This document shows positions 54,959 to 63,529 of a stretch of DNA of 64,000 nt, piece after piece; position 1 is the stretch's first letter, and every line of letters starts with the position of its first letter. The notes below the pieces were generated by a model that saw only the letters and a list, made by a program, of their open reading frames with translations, was not told the DNA's origin and made no database searches. This DNA is from Lachnospiraceae bacterium (lineage in GTDB: Bacteria > Bacillota > Clostridia > Lachnospirales > Lachnospiraceae): NCBI GenBank assembly GCA_017553505.1, contig JAFZLD010000013.1:1-64000 (forward strand). The letters run 5' to 3'. A program made the translations under genes and the position numbers.

Positions 54959-56018
54959 TAAGAAATCCGTTTATATCGGTGCCGCGCTGATTATTCTGCT
55001 TGCGGGTCTTACCGTTTATATAATATCCAAAGAATTCGGTATCACTTCGGTTAAAGACGTTTTAAGAAGCGTTAACCTGTGGTTCTTAATTCCTGCCGTA
55101 ATCTGCATGCTCATGTTCTCCGTAGGCGAAGCTTTGAATATTCGCCTGGGACTTAAGCTATCGGGTTACAAGACAGGCTTCTTCAGTGCACTTAAGTATG
55201 CATATACCGGATTCTTTTTCAGTATGGTTACACCCTCCGCTTCGGGCGGTCAGCCGGCGCAGGTTTATATGATGCATCGCGACAAGATAAAAGTGTCGCA
55301 TGCTTCTTTCTCACTGCTCCTTGAGCTTATCGGTTACGAAGTGGCTTCCATTTCGATTGCTTTTGTCGGCGTAATCGTATCACTGGTATCGCCCCTTAAG
55401 CTTTTCGAAGGTCTCAGCATCGGTTGGGTGCTGATTCTCGGATTCCTGGTTAACTTCGCGCTCCTTACCGGATTGCTGCTTATCATGTATTCGAAGCGCG
55501 CGGTTAAGGTTATCGCGGGAATCGCCATAAAGCTTGGTTCAATCTTTTCCAAAAAGAAAGATACCAAGGTTAAGTTACTCAGAACTTTTGCGGAATATAG
55601 AATAAGCGCCAAACGCCTTAAGGGAAATCATGGGGTACTTGTGAGGGTGATTTTGATTTCTCTTGTGCAGTTTGCCGCTTATCACTCAATAACTTATTTC
55701 TGCTATCGTTCCTTTGGTCTTAGCGAAAGAAGTTTTATCGAGGTAATGAGTCTTCAGGGATTACTCTTTACCGCTGTTTCATGCATTCCGCTTCCCGGAA
55801 GTGCGGGGGCAATGGAAGGTGGCTTCAGCCTGCTGTTTAAGAAAATCTTCTCCGAGGGAATTTTGGGAAGTGCAATAATATTATGCAGACTTATCAGTTT
55901 TGCATTGCCCCTGGTGCTTTCGGGTCTCTTCCTGTTAATCTACGGAAGAATCGCCAAAACAAAAAGGGGAATTGGGGTTAACAATATAGTTTCCGATAAT
56001 GCCGAGAGAGCCGCTTAG
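54945..56018 (+). CDS. LPG-synthase/UPF0104-type membrane protein (flippase-like)
   Basis: The protein has 357 residues with about eight membrane helices, matching the lysylphosphatidylglycerol synthase TM region family (MVTPSASGGQPAQVYMMHRD and GLLFTAVSCIPLPGSAGAMEGGF). The catalytic MprF domain is absent. Members of this family flip lipids or sit beside glycosyltransferases. The start is TTG: the one at 54945 has AGAGGA seven bases upstream and is preferred over TTG 54927. Context suggests movement or assembly of the glycolipid made by the two upstream genes (inference). Confidence 0.85.
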   Translation: MKPCNKKSVYIGAALIILLAGLTVYIISKEFGITSVKDVLRSVNLWFLIPAVICMLMFSVGEALNIRLGLKLSGYKTGFFSALKYAYTGFFFSMVTPSASGGQPAQVYMMHRDKIKVSHASFSLLLELIGYEVASISIAFVGVIVSLVSPLKLFEGLSIGWVLILGFLVNFALLTGLLLIMYSKRAVKVIAGIAIKLGSIFSKKKDTKVKLLRTFAEYRISAKRLKGNHGVLVRVILISLVQFAAYHSITYFCYRSFGLSERSFIEVMSLQGLLFTAVSCIPLPGSAGAMEGGFSLLFKKIFSEGILGSAIILCRLISFALPLVLSGLFLLIYGRIAKTKRGIGVNNIVSDNAERAA

Positions 56019-56033
56019 GTTCTCTCGGTTTTT
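56002..56033 (+). terminator. Terminator overlapping the end of the flippase-like gene
   Basis: CCGAGAGAGCC and GGTTCTCTCGG form an eleven-base stem with one G-T pair and loop GCTTA, followed by TTTTT. The stop codon TAG at 56016-56018 lies inside the hairpin. Confidence 0.85.
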
Positions 56034-56037
56034 CGTA

Positions 56038-57492
56038 TCAGTTGTTTTTGTCTTTCTTACCACCGGAGAAGCCGTCGGGAGGTGTCATACCTTCGGGAGG
56101 TTCAAAGCCTTCCGGAGGGTTGCCGTCGAAACCTTCGGGTATCTTGAATCCTTCGGGGAATTCTCCGTTAAAGTCACCGCCCGGTCCGCCGAAACCACCG
56201 TTGCCGCTTGCGTCACCGAAGTCGGGTCTTTCGCCGGGATTGAAATTGCCGGGGCCTTCGGGACCACCGAATCCGCCGAACCCGCCGAATCCCTTAACGG
56301 TGCTCTCTCCTGCAGTAACTGTCTCGCTGCTCTCCCCGACTTTCAGAGTATATTCCTTACCGTCTTCAAGTTCAGCCGCCGTAATAAGAATACTGTTGGC
56401 ATTCTTAAGTACTTCAAATTCTGCTAAAACTTTGTCTCCGTCATACAGAGCACACTTGGTGCCCGCTTCTATTGTGGTGTCGGACATGTAGTCGATAACG
56501 TAATTGCCGGATCCGTTTGTAACCGACTGATACATTCCGGACATACCTGTCGAAATAAGGGTTCCTCCGTTAGCCATAAAGGTTCCGTCGTAATCTACGG
56601 AAGCATTGCCGTCATTGGTTGCGCCGCTTACGTATACGTAGCCTCCGTTAAGTTCGAGGTTACCGTTTGAATCGAGGCCGTCACCGTTTGAATTAACGGT
56701 TACTGTGCCGCCGTTTATAGTGATTACAGGTGTTATTTCATCAGATGTGGCATTAATACCGTCATCCTTGGCTGTTATATCAAGTGTACCGCCGTTTATG
56801 GTTATAAGTTCGGCTTCAACACCTTCGTTGGATTCTTTGACGGTTATCGTGCCGGCGTTGATTGTAAGGGAGTCTCCGCCGTGCAAACCGTCTTTTCTGG
56901 CGCTTACTTCAATAATTCCGCCGTTTATATACAAATTGTCCTTAGACACGATTCCGTGTTTCTTGTTGCCGTTAACCACGAGAGTGCCTTCGCCCTCGAT
57001 CGACAAATCGTTTTTGCAGAACAACGCGCCTGTGGGGGCACTGTCAGAAGTATCTGCGTACTCGTTTGCATCTGTAAGCGTGTTAACTGTTCCGTCTACG
57101 AGATATACAAGCAGGCTGTTGCACTTGGTCGCGCTGATTGCAGGACCGTCGTCTGAAATGATTGTCGCTCCGTTTAATATGATTATCACATCATCTTCTT
57201 TGTCCGCTTCTACAGTAACGGTCTTAGTATATTCGCCGCTTAATACATATGTGCCGGCCTTGGTAATCGACTCTCCGTCCTTAACCGCCGTAGCGTTCTT
57301 AATGTCTTCCGCCGTAATCGTCTTAGTCACGGTAATAGTGTCGCTGTCGGAGTTTTTAACCACCGACACTGAACTTGTCATATCGTCGGATACTGTTAGT
57401 GTAATGGTCTCTTCGCTCTTGCCGAGGGAACATCCCTGAATCAGCAAGGCAGCCAAAAAAATTACCAGTAAAGAAGTCTTTATTTTTCTCAT
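56038..57492 (-). CDS. Lipoprotein with DUF4353 carbohydrate-binding-like domain and Gly/Pro tail
   Basis: The protein has 484 residues. The lipobox is LIQGC (Cys21). Residues from about 60 to 390 form a right-handed beta-helix-like series (GTYVLSGEYTKTVTVE, DDVIIILNGATI, SIEGEGTLVVNGNKKHGIV, TINGGTVTVNSNGDGLDSNG) characteristic of DUF4353 'carbohydrate-binding domain-containing' proteins. The last 90 or so residues are Gly/Pro/Phe/Glu-rich (PEGFEPPEGMTPP and similar), presumably flexible. It follows the DUF4956 gene by 12 bases and is expected to work with it and the VTC protein. Actual ligand unknown. Confidence 0.82.
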   Translation of the reverse strand: MRKIKTSLLVIFLAALLIQGCSLGKSEETITLTVSDDMTSSVSVVKNSDSDTITVTKTITAEDIKNATAVKDGESITKAGTYVLSGEYTKTVTVEADKEDDVIIILNGATIISDDGPAISATKCNSLLVYLVDGTVNTLTDANEYADTSDSAPTGALFCKNDLSIEGEGTLVVNGNKKHGIVSKDNLYINGGIIEVSARKDGLHGGDSLTINAGTITVKESNEGVEAELITINGGTLDITAKDDGINATSDEITPVITINGGTVTVNSNGDGLDSNGNLELNGGYVYVSGATNDGNASVDYDGTFMANGGTLISTGMSGMYQSVTNGSGNYVIDYMSDTTIEAGTKCALYDGDKVLAEFEVLKNANSILITAAELEDGKEYTLKVGESSETVTAGESTVKGFGGFGGFGGPEGPGNFNPGERPDFGDASGNGGFGGPGGDFNGEFPEGFKIPEGFDGNPPEGFEPPEGMTPPDGFSGGKKDKNN

Positions 57493-57504
57493 CTGAGCAC
57501 CTCC

Positions 57505-58185
57505 TTAGAGTTCCTCGGTGGAACTTGATACTCTTGCGCACAGTACCGGGAGATTGCCGTTACGCACGCGGATTTCGTCTATTAATTCTTTTTCGCTTCG
57601 TTCGTCCTTAAATCTGATGCGGTAAGATACCTCAAACATGGATCCGAGATTCGTGGTCTTAACCTTTTCAATCGATACTTCGCTTAAGAACTTCTCGAAT
57701 AAATCGTCAAACATTCCGCTGTAATTAAGGTTCTCGGGAATGGTCACCTTTAAGTTCTTGCAGCCTGCGTTGTTGCCGCCGAAGTTGGATTTCGAAAGAA
57801 TAACATATAAAAGGGCCACGATTATTGTAATAAGCGCTGCAAAGCCTATATAGCCCATGCCGGTAGCAAGGCCGACTGTCATGGCAAAGAACACTGCGCC
57901 AATCTCCCTTGCGCTTCCTGCCGCACTTCTGAATCTGATGAGACTGAATGCGCCCATGATAGCAACGCCTGTACCTAAGTTACCGTTTACCATCATTATT
58001 ACAGCCTGAACGAGAATCGGCAATACCGCAAGTGTTACCACGAAGCTTTTGGAATACTTCTCGCTGCAGTACATATAGCAAGCCGCAATTGCAAGGCCCA
58101 GTGCCAGCGACACCAGAGTGCAAAGGGCCATTGTTGTCATATCAAGTGAAGTTGTAGTTGTAGTTTCCAATATACTTGTAAGCAT
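57505..58185 (-). CDS. DUF4956 membrane protein
   Basis: The protein has 226 residues with three to four N-terminal helices (about 18-125), then a cytoplasmic alpha/beta domain. The conserved loop GNLGTGVAIMGAFSLIRFRS is the DUF4956 hallmark, and the C-terminal half resembles an ACT-like or ferredoxin-like domain. The start ATG at 58185 has AAGGAGG eight bases away and lies 44 bases inside the VTC gene. Found next to VTC genes in many Firmicutes; function unknown. Confidence 0.88.
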   Translation of the reverse strand: MLTSILETTTTTSLDMTTMALCTLVSLALGLAIAACYMYCSEKYSKSFVVTLAVLPILVQAVIMMVNGNLGTGVAIMGAFSLIRFRSAAGSAREIGAVFFAMTVGLATGMGYIGFAALITIIVALLYVILSKSNFGGNNAGCKNLKVTIPENLNYSGMFDDLFEKFLSEVSIEKVKTTNLGSMFEVSYRIRFKDERSEKELIDEIRVRNGNLPVLCARVSSSTEEL

Positions 58186-58912
58186 TCTTTTGTTCCTCCT
58201 TTTTGAGTACTGAGCTTCTTTTTCCGTATGCCGAGTAAATTTTCATCGCCTCGGCATACTTTGAAAAAGAATGAGGGTAAATATTGAGATGGGTTAAAGC
58301 TGATGTAAGCCACAAAGGCATGTTTCCGAGAACTTTGATCTCCATGAGGTATTCGTTCTCTTTTGTAATAGGTTTTTCTTCGCTTGCATTAAGCAGGTTT
58401 TTATGTCCCAAAGCGGTTCTTAAGTTCTTGTCAAAAGTAATTCTTAATTCCTTGTCTTCTCTTCCGTACATAGCCACTCTGTCGTACGCTATGAGGGTTC
58501 CCGTCTCGGGATGATTCATTATTAAGAAATAATCGATTTCTCTGAGTATCTGTGAGTCGTACTTGTCAGGGTAGATTCCCTTCTCGAGGTAATCCGAAGC
58601 TACCTTAATGGGAAGCGATACGCGTCTTTTGTAAACAACTCCGTCGTATTTCTTTTTAAGTTCTAAGAATACCGTTGAGTCCTCGGTGATATCGCCGTAA
58701 GCTCTGAGCCTTAATTTTTCTTTGTACACCGGCTTTTCCATCGATGTTCTGATGATGTCGTAATTGGCGGTGTCGTAATATATACTCGAAATTGTGCTGA
58801 GTCCGTATTCATCGACTTGCATGTAAGGCTCGAGCTTAATTCTCAAAGCGTCGTATTGTTCCCGAGACAATAAATACTTAATTTCAACTCGTTCAAAAAT
58901 GTTTCCTGCCAT
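58142..58912 (-). CDS. VTC-domain protein (polyphosphate polymerase-like)
   Basis: The protein has 256 residues. It shows the charged tunnel residues of the VTC fold: ERVEIKYLL near residue 6, EKLRLRAYG, FLELKKKYDG, VYKRRV, AYDRVAMYG, RITFDKNLRT and YLMEIKV. Known: the fungal Vtc4 homologue polymerises polyphosphate from ATP; bacterial members are largely uncharacterised. All basic positions look intact, so catalysis is plausible. It is the first gene of a VTC-DUF4956-DUF4353 operon with a 44-base overlap to the next gene. Confidence 0.88.
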   Translation of the reverse strand: MAGNIFERVEIKYLLSREQYDALRIKLEPYMQVDEYGLSTISSIYYDTANYDIIRTSMEKPVYKEKLRLRAYGDITEDSTVFLELKKKYDGVVYKRRVSLPIKVASDYLEKGIYPDKYDSQILREIDYFLIMNHPETGTLIAYDRVAMYGREDKELRITFDKNLRTALGHKNLLNASEEKPITKENEYLMEIKVLGNMPLWLTSALTHLNIYPHSFSKYAEAMKIYSAYGKRSSVLKKEEQKNAYKYIGNYNYNFT

Positions 58913-59016
58913 AGGCGTGTCTCCGTTTCTATGGTCACAGAATACAGGCTAATTGTGTTCAAACTGTGTACGGAAAAAGTAGAAAATGTGAAAAGTGCGA
59001 ACGCCTGTTACGGTGC

Positions 59017-59048
59017 AAAAGAAAAAGGGCTGCATCACTGCAACCCTT
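59017..59048 (-). terminator. Terminator after the two-gene unknown operon
   Basis: On the minus strand AAGGG-TTGCA pairs with TGCA-GCCCTT around GTGA, followed by TTTTTCTTTT, eight bases after the stop at 59056. Confidence 0.8.
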
Positions 59049-59055
59049 GCGAAAT

Positions 59056-59526
59056 CTATCTTCCTACGCGATTTAAGTACCTGTCCCAGGTGATGACAAC
59101 ACCGGACGCTTCTATGTTAAGCAGATAACTGTTACCCTGCGTTCCGTCGTCCTCGGACATCTCTATCTCTACGGTGTACCTACCGTCGCCCTTATCAAGG
59201 GCAGGAAGGTAATTACCGTCGAAAGTCTTAATAAGACTCTCCCACTGAGGCTTAACCACAGGCTCGTCCGGCACTTCCTTAATAAGGCGACCGTCGGCAT
59301 CGTAGTATTTAAAGCCTGCCTTAACTATATCTGTAATCTTTCCGTCCACGAACTTAATCGCTGTGGGACCGGCATAACTCTCGGTGAAGTTGGTATTCTG
59401 AGAGTTATTTTCTCTTACTATCAAAGCCTCGACGTCCATAATGAGACCGTCCTCGGCCTTTTCTATTCCCGTAAGGACACAGTCCTCGTAGGAAAACTTA
59501 TCTGTTTCATCAATACTTTTAAACAT
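59056..59526 (-). CDS. Hypothetical protein, 156 residues
   Basis: I do not recognise this family. The protein is acidic, without signal peptide or membrane helix, and probably alpha/beta or all-beta (SYEDCVLTGIEKAEDGLIMDVEALIV, VEIEMSEDDGTQGNSYLLNIEASGVVITWDRYLNRVG). A tract of EVPDEPVVKPQWE in the middle looks like a linker between two small domains. The start has AAAGG five bases upstream, positioned on the end of the 49-residue gene that precedes it by eight bases, so the two are co-transcribed. Confidence 0.7.
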   Translation of the reverse strand: MFKSIDETDKFSYEDCVLTGIEKAEDGLIMDVEALIVRENNSQNTNFTESYAGPTAIKFVDGKITDIVKAGFKYYDADGRLIKEVPDEPVVKPQWESLIKTFDGNYLPALDKGDGRYTVEIEMSEDDGTQGNSYLLNIEASGVVITWDRYLNRVGR

Positions 59527-59534
59527 ACTAACCT

Positions 59535-59684
59535 TTAGGCGGATGCCGCTGTCAGTCTCCTGATCTTTAAGAAGATCTTCTCAATCTCCGTGCGCGGGAA
59601 CTGGGGAAAACACTTAAGTATAGTCTCTAATTCCATACCGCATCTGCAAAGTGACTCAACTGCTCTGACATCCTGTTCTTTCAT
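59535..59684 (-). CDS. Small protein of 49 residues
   Basis: An open frame with a strong GGAGGGG ribosome binding site four bases before its ATG encodes 49 residues. The protein is rich in Leu, Glu, Arg and Cys (three Cys), beginning MKEQDVRAVESLCRCGMELE and ending RRLTAASA. Composition suggests two or three short helices, with a helix-turn-helix-like look (LETILKCFPQFPRTEIEKIF). It is followed eight bases later by the 156-residue gene and shares its terminator. Function unknown; a small regulator or partner of the next gene product is conceivable. Confidence 0.65.
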   Translation of the reverse strand: MKEQDVRAVESLCRCGMELETILKCFPQFPRTEIEKIFLKIRRLTAASA

Positions 59685-59849
59685 CTTGCCCCTCCAACTA
59701 TGCTATTATCCCTTTTATATCCCGTACCCCGACAAGCACAATCTCTTGTATCTTCAGTATAGCACAACTACTAAATAAGTGAATTGATAAAAATGCAAAA
59801 AAATGAAAAATAAATAGTGTGTAAATTATACAAGAGTTGTCCGCGGAGC

Positions 59850-59880
59850 AAAAACAAAGGCGACGGTAAGTCCATCGCCT
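59850..59880 (-). terminator. Terminator after the ECF S-component gene
   Basis: On the minus strand AGGCGATGG pairs with CCGTCGCCT (one mismatch) around a five-base loop, followed by TTGTTTTTGC. It lies nine bases after the stop codon at 59889. Confidence 0.8.
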
Positions 59881-59888
59881 CAATTAAT

Positions 59889-60437
59889 CTATTCACCTTT
59901 TTTAGGCTTAGATGCCGCATATGAAATACACAAAAGTGTTCCCACTACCGCAGTAGCCACCGCATTGGATGCTACGCAAAATGCACCCTGGCTGAAGGCT
60001 TCCGCGGCTGCTTCTTTGTATACCAGAACATCGAGCACCGGCGCAAGTAACAGCCATGCCAATAAATGTATCAATATCTGCGAAACATTGAAAATAATAA
60101 TATCTTTCTTTTCAAACTCGCCGTTCTCCATATTGATCTTGCCGGCGACAAATCCCATCATTAATCCAAAGAATGCCGAAGCCGCAATCCAACTCCACCA
60201 TATAGTGTAACCGTCTGCCAGATGCTTGGTAAAATCAATTAAGAAATGACCTATAAGTCCGGTAAAGAAACCTGCTATCGGCCCAAATAGCGCCGCCACA
60301 AAAGCAAGCACGCCATATTGAATCGAAATATCGGTATCCGGAATCGGGCTCGGAATCGACACAAATCGTCCCAACACAAAGAACAATATGGCTCCCACTA
60401 CAATCGCCACAATGGTCTTAACAGAAAACTTCTTCAT
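59889..60437 (-). CDS. ECF transporter S component, UPF0397 family
   Basis: The protein has 182 residues with about five to six membrane helices. The UPF0397 blocks are clear: FSVKTIVAIVVGAILFFVLGRF, IQYGVLAFVAALFGPIAGFFTGLIGHFLIDF and WWSWIAASAFFGLMMGF. Known: UPF0397 proteins are substrate-binding S components of energy-coupling factor transporters, usually for a vitamin or its precursor; the substrate cannot be read from sequence. A longer frame has 17 extra residues, but the ATG at 60437 has AAGGAG seven bases upstream. No ECF ATPase or T component is adjacent, so it would share a module encoded elsewhere. Confidence 0.85.
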   Translation of the reverse strand: MKKFSVKTIVAIVVGAILFFVLGRFVSIPSPIPDTDISIQYGVLAFVAALFGPIAGFFTGLIGHFLIDFTKHLADGYTIWWSWIAASAFFGLMMGFVAGKINMENGEFEKKDIIIFNVSQILIHLLAWLLLAPVLDVLVYKEAAAEAFSQGAFCVASNAVATAVVGTLLCISYAASKPKKGE

Positions 60438-60454
60438 AAAACTCTCCTTAGGCA

Positions 60455-60476
60455 ATTTGCATATGTGTATACAAAT
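60455..60476. promoter_or_regulatory. Operator-like near-palindrome before the ECF S gene
   Basis: ATTTG-C-ATA and TAT-A-CAAAT match at eight of nine positions around TGTG, immediately upstream of the ribosome binding site. A second repeat, AATTGT/ACAATT, lies at 60491-60507. These may be regulator sites or form hairpins in the leader. Confidence 0.4.
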
Positions 60477-60551
60477 CCCACACATCAACTAATTGTATCA
60501 CACAATTAATGCAAAAAGAACAAGAAGTTATCTGAAATCAGCAGACTATTA

Positions 60552-61217
60552 TTATTCTACTCTACCGTCTACTATCTTAATGACCCGGTCGCACTCTGCA
60601 GCCACATCGGGGTCATGTGTAACTATAACGATTGTTTTTCCCTTTTTATTTAACTCTTCAAATACATTTACGATTTCTCGCCCCGTTGCTTTGTCCAATG
60701 CTCCGGTAGGTTCATCGCAAAGCAGCACTTCTGCCTCATTCACCAAAGCTCTTGCAATAGCCACTCTTTGACGCTGTCCTCCGGATAGCTTTAAAACCGA
60801 TTGTTCTTTCTTTTCTTCAATTCCAACAAGTTTAAGAACTTCGTCAATCCGTGCCTCGCGAGCCTCTTTTTTTATTTTCTTTGAATACTTCAAAGGCAGA
60901 ATAACGTTTTCTTTGACAGTATACCGTTCAATAAGCGCAAAGTCTTGTAAAACAAACCCCAGATACTCATTTCTGAGTTTCGCCCTTTCGCCATCCGAAT
61001 AATCGTTTACCTCTTTACCGTCAAAATAATATTCGCCTTCTGTTGCCCTGTCTATGCACCCCATTATATTTAAAAGGGTACTTTTTCCCGAACCCGAAGG
61101 ACCCATAATAGCAACCGATTCTCCCTGTGATATTTTTAAATCAATCCCTGCCAGAGCCTCACATGTGCTGTCACCCTGCTCATATACTTTCCTGATATTT
61201 CTCATTTCAATCAGCAT
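60552..61217 (-). CDS. MacB/LolD-type ABC transporter ATPase
   Basis: The protein has 221 residues: Walker A GPSGSGKSTLLN, Q-loop LQDFALIERYTVKEN, signature LSGGQRQRVAIARA, Walker B LLCDEPTGALD and switch VTHDPDVA. All catalytic residues are intact. It belongs to the family that powers FtsX-like permeases in peptide export, lantibiotic immunity or lipoprotein sorting. It overlaps the upstream permease gene by one base. Confidence 0.94.
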   Translation of the reverse strand: MLIEMRNIRKVYEQGDSTCEALAGIDLKISQGESVAIMGPSGSGKSTLLNIMGCIDRATEGEYYFDGKEVNDYSDGERAKLRNEYLGFVLQDFALIERYTVKENVILPLKYSKKIKKEAREARIDEVLKLVGIEEKKEQSVLKLSGGQRQRVAIARALVNEAEVLLCDEPTGALDKATGREIVNVFEELNKKGKTIVIVTHDPDVAAECDRVIKIVDGRVE

Positions 61218-62431
61218 TATTCAGTCCCTCTTTTAAGCATTTCTTCGATAGTAAATCTTCTTATCAGAATCAGCGGATAAGCCATTATTCCCAAAGAAAA
61301 GATAATAGCGAACACTACCGTACACATAAGTTCCACTGATTTTCCATACAGTATTACAGTGGGTATAATTCCAAAAATCACCAGCAAAAGAACCTGCACA
61401 TAAATCCTAGTTATTATTCCGGCTTTATCCGATCCACACAGCATATTTATTGCAAACTCTCTTTTGTAATCCGATATGTACTGAACAAGATTTCCCACCA
61501 GTCCCATAAACGCGAAGGCGCATACAATCCCGCCTAAAAATCCGTTGACTTTAATTCCATCCTTTAAATACTCAATTCCCGATTCAAGTTCATAAGTAAA
61601 TGACCTCACATCGAGCGTAAACAATTCTTCCTCGGCCATTCTGCGTTGCACATAATCGCAATAATCAGGTGTATTCGAAATAACATAAATTCCGTCTATC
61701 AAACGACACACATCTGTTGCTTCATCGGCATCAAGTTTTGCAGGAATAATCACATAGCCTCCAAGATCAACCGGTTCACCCGATAAGCTTGATGGATACA
61801 AATAATATGAATCCTTGTTCAAAAAGCCGATAATCCTGTATTCATCGTCTTTTTCGTCTTTAAAAGAATCACCGATTTCATATATTTTGGCAAAAGAATA
61901 CCCCAAAATCACAGGAGTAACCCCATCATCTTCTCCTGTCGAGAAAACCTCCTTATATTCAGGTACGAAGTTACCCTTTAGACTGAAGATGTCAAAAAAA
62001 TTGGCCGTCACCTCAAGTTTTAAGGATCTATTATCCGCAGTCAGCGAATTCTTCTTGGCTATACCGCTTTGGGCGTATCTAGCATCGTTAATGGTGATTT
62101 TCGATTCATTGTCAGCAACATATATCTTTGCCCCATATGACGCCAACATATCGTCCGAGCTGACTTCTTTCCACAAATTGATAAGCTTATCACGTTTTTC
62201 TTCGTCATTTATAACTGTACCGATGTCTGCGGGAATACAATTCATAAATGTATAGACTTCATTATCAATCACCATGTTTTTCTCGATATATGAAATCATA
62301 AATAGGCTTTTTACTTTTGATGCTACAATGGCAAAAAAAATGAAGGTGACCATGATCTGCAGAAAGCCTGCGATAAATTTTTTATAATTGCTGAATATAT
62401 CGTCTATGGCAAATAAAAAGTTATTAATCAT
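61217..62431 (-). CDS. FtsX/MacB-like ABC permease, second subunit
   Basis: The protein has 404 residues. One N-terminal helix (about 20-42), an outside domain of about 240 residues, then three C-terminal helices (about 290-390), ending in RRFTIEEMLKRG. The motif SDYKREFAINMLCGSDKAGIITRIY is the cytoplasmic coupling loop found in MacB-type permeases. It overlaps the first permease by eight bases. The separate permease pair suggests a heterodimer. Confidence 0.82.
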   Translation of the reverse strand: MINNFLFAIDDIFSNYKKFIAGFLQIMVTFIFFAIVASKVKSLFMISYIEKNMVIDNEVYTFMNCIPADIGTVINDEEKRDKLINLWKEVSSDDMLASYGAKIYVADNESKITINDARYAQSGIAKKNSLTADNRSLKLEVTANFFDIFSLKGNFVPEYKEVFSTGEDDGVTPVILGYSFAKIYEIGDSFKDEKDDEYRIIGFLNKDSYYLYPSSLSGEPVDLGGYVIIPAKLDADEATDVCRLIDGIYVISNTPDYCDYVQRRMAEEELFTLDVRSFTYELESGIEYLKDGIKVNGFLGGIVCAFAFMGLVGNLVQYISDYKREFAINMLCGSDKAGIITRIYVQVLLLVIFGIIPTVILYGKSVELMCTVVFAIIFSLGIMAYPLILIRRFTIEEMLKRGTE

Positions 62432-63491
62432 TTAAATAAAACCTTCCTTTTATGGCCGGTAAAATATCTCTTTTATTCTCTCTTCTGATGTATCCGGGCA
62501 GAATCAAGCACCCTATTAAAGTAATGCAGACAAACGCTGTAATCACATCTCTAAGCATTACTGTATTTCCAAGCATCGCTGACAGTGATTCCGAAAAATT
62601 AAACGATCTGAGCAACGTCATAAATATATAAAAAACACAGAGTCCTATCAAAAAAGCAATACACGATACAGCAAAATAGTCTGCACACATCTTTTTCGAT
62701 ACATCCTTCGCTGTAGCTCCCGATAGTTTTCTTACAGCCAATTCCTTTCTTTTACCGTCAATCCAAGTATTCAACGCAGAAAAAATATTGATGGTAACAA
62801 GAACAATAACAGTGAAAAACAGAAGCAGCATAAATTCTATATTGCTTATTACGCCGTTAAAGACATCCGCCTCTTTGGTTCCATATTTATGAATATCGGT
62901 ATCTATGCCATTTAACAAGGCTTTACTCAATGCCTCGACACTGGTTTCTCCACAGTCAAAATAGCCATATTGCCATTCGCTGTAATCTTTCAACGCATTA
63001 GCCGAAATATTGAAAATTCTTGAAGCACTTCCGGTTCCCGAATCCGTAGCCTTAAAGAATCCCACCACTTTAAAACGAGTTCCTCTGAATGTGAAATAAT
63101 AGTTTCCCGCTTCCTCTCTGCAGAAATTCTTTTTTCTTTCCGAAATCAATGCTACATTTTCGCCCAGTTCAATTTCTTCTTCCGTAAAATAACGTCCTTC
63201 TTTAATTATTATGCTTTCCTTGGCGGCTTTCTCCATATACAATGCCTGACTATACCCATCGGGAAAGCACACCCCGACTATATAATCATCCGCAATGTTT
63301 TTAGTTGTTTCAAAAAACTGTCCGACAGACAATCCGCTATTATTCATGACCGCATAATCATCTGACAAAAAAGGCATTACTTTTTTCATGCTTTTTGACT
63401 TGCTATATGAAGTTAAAGAAAAAAGGGCAAGGAATGACATCATACTTATAACCAGACACAATAATCCTGACTTATAAAAAAATTGACGCAT
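62424..63491 (-). CDS. FtsX/MacB-like ABC permease, first subunit
   Basis: The protein has 355 residues with the same plan: one helix near residues 8-28, an outside MacB-like domain to about 215, then three helices. The coupling loop is GKRKELAVRKLSGATAKDVSKKM, very typical of FtsX/MacB proteins. It starts 38 bases after the stop of the small secreted protein and is part of the same leftward operon. Together with the second permease and ATPase it makes a full four-part transporter. Confidence 0.85.
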   Translation of the reverse strand: MRQFFYKSGLLCLVISMMSFLALFSLTSYSKSKSMKKVMPFLSDDYAVMNNSGLSVGQFFETTKNIADDYIVGVCFPDGYSQALYMEKAAKESIIIKEGRYFTEEEIELGENVALISERKKNFCREEAGNYYFTFRGTRFKVVGFFKATDSGTGSASRIFNISANALKDYSEWQYGYFDCGETSVEALSKALLNGIDTDIHKYGTKEADVFNGVISNIEFMLLLFFTVIVLVTINIFSALNTWIDGKRKELAVRKLSGATAKDVSKKMCADYFAVSCIAFLIGLCVFYIFMTLLRSFNFSESLSAMLGNTVMLRDVITAFVCITLIGCLILPGYIRRENKRDILPAIKGRFYLND

Positions 63492-63529
63492 ACCTTTACC
63501 CTTCTTTCTTTACCTGTTTGTTTGTCTCT

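Noticed and set aside
60437-60551. A vitamin riboswitch upstream of the ECF S gene
   Set aside because: The leader is about 100 bases and contains only simple inverted repeats. None of the conserved boxes of TPP, FMN, cobalamin, preQ1 or THF riboswitches could be seen.
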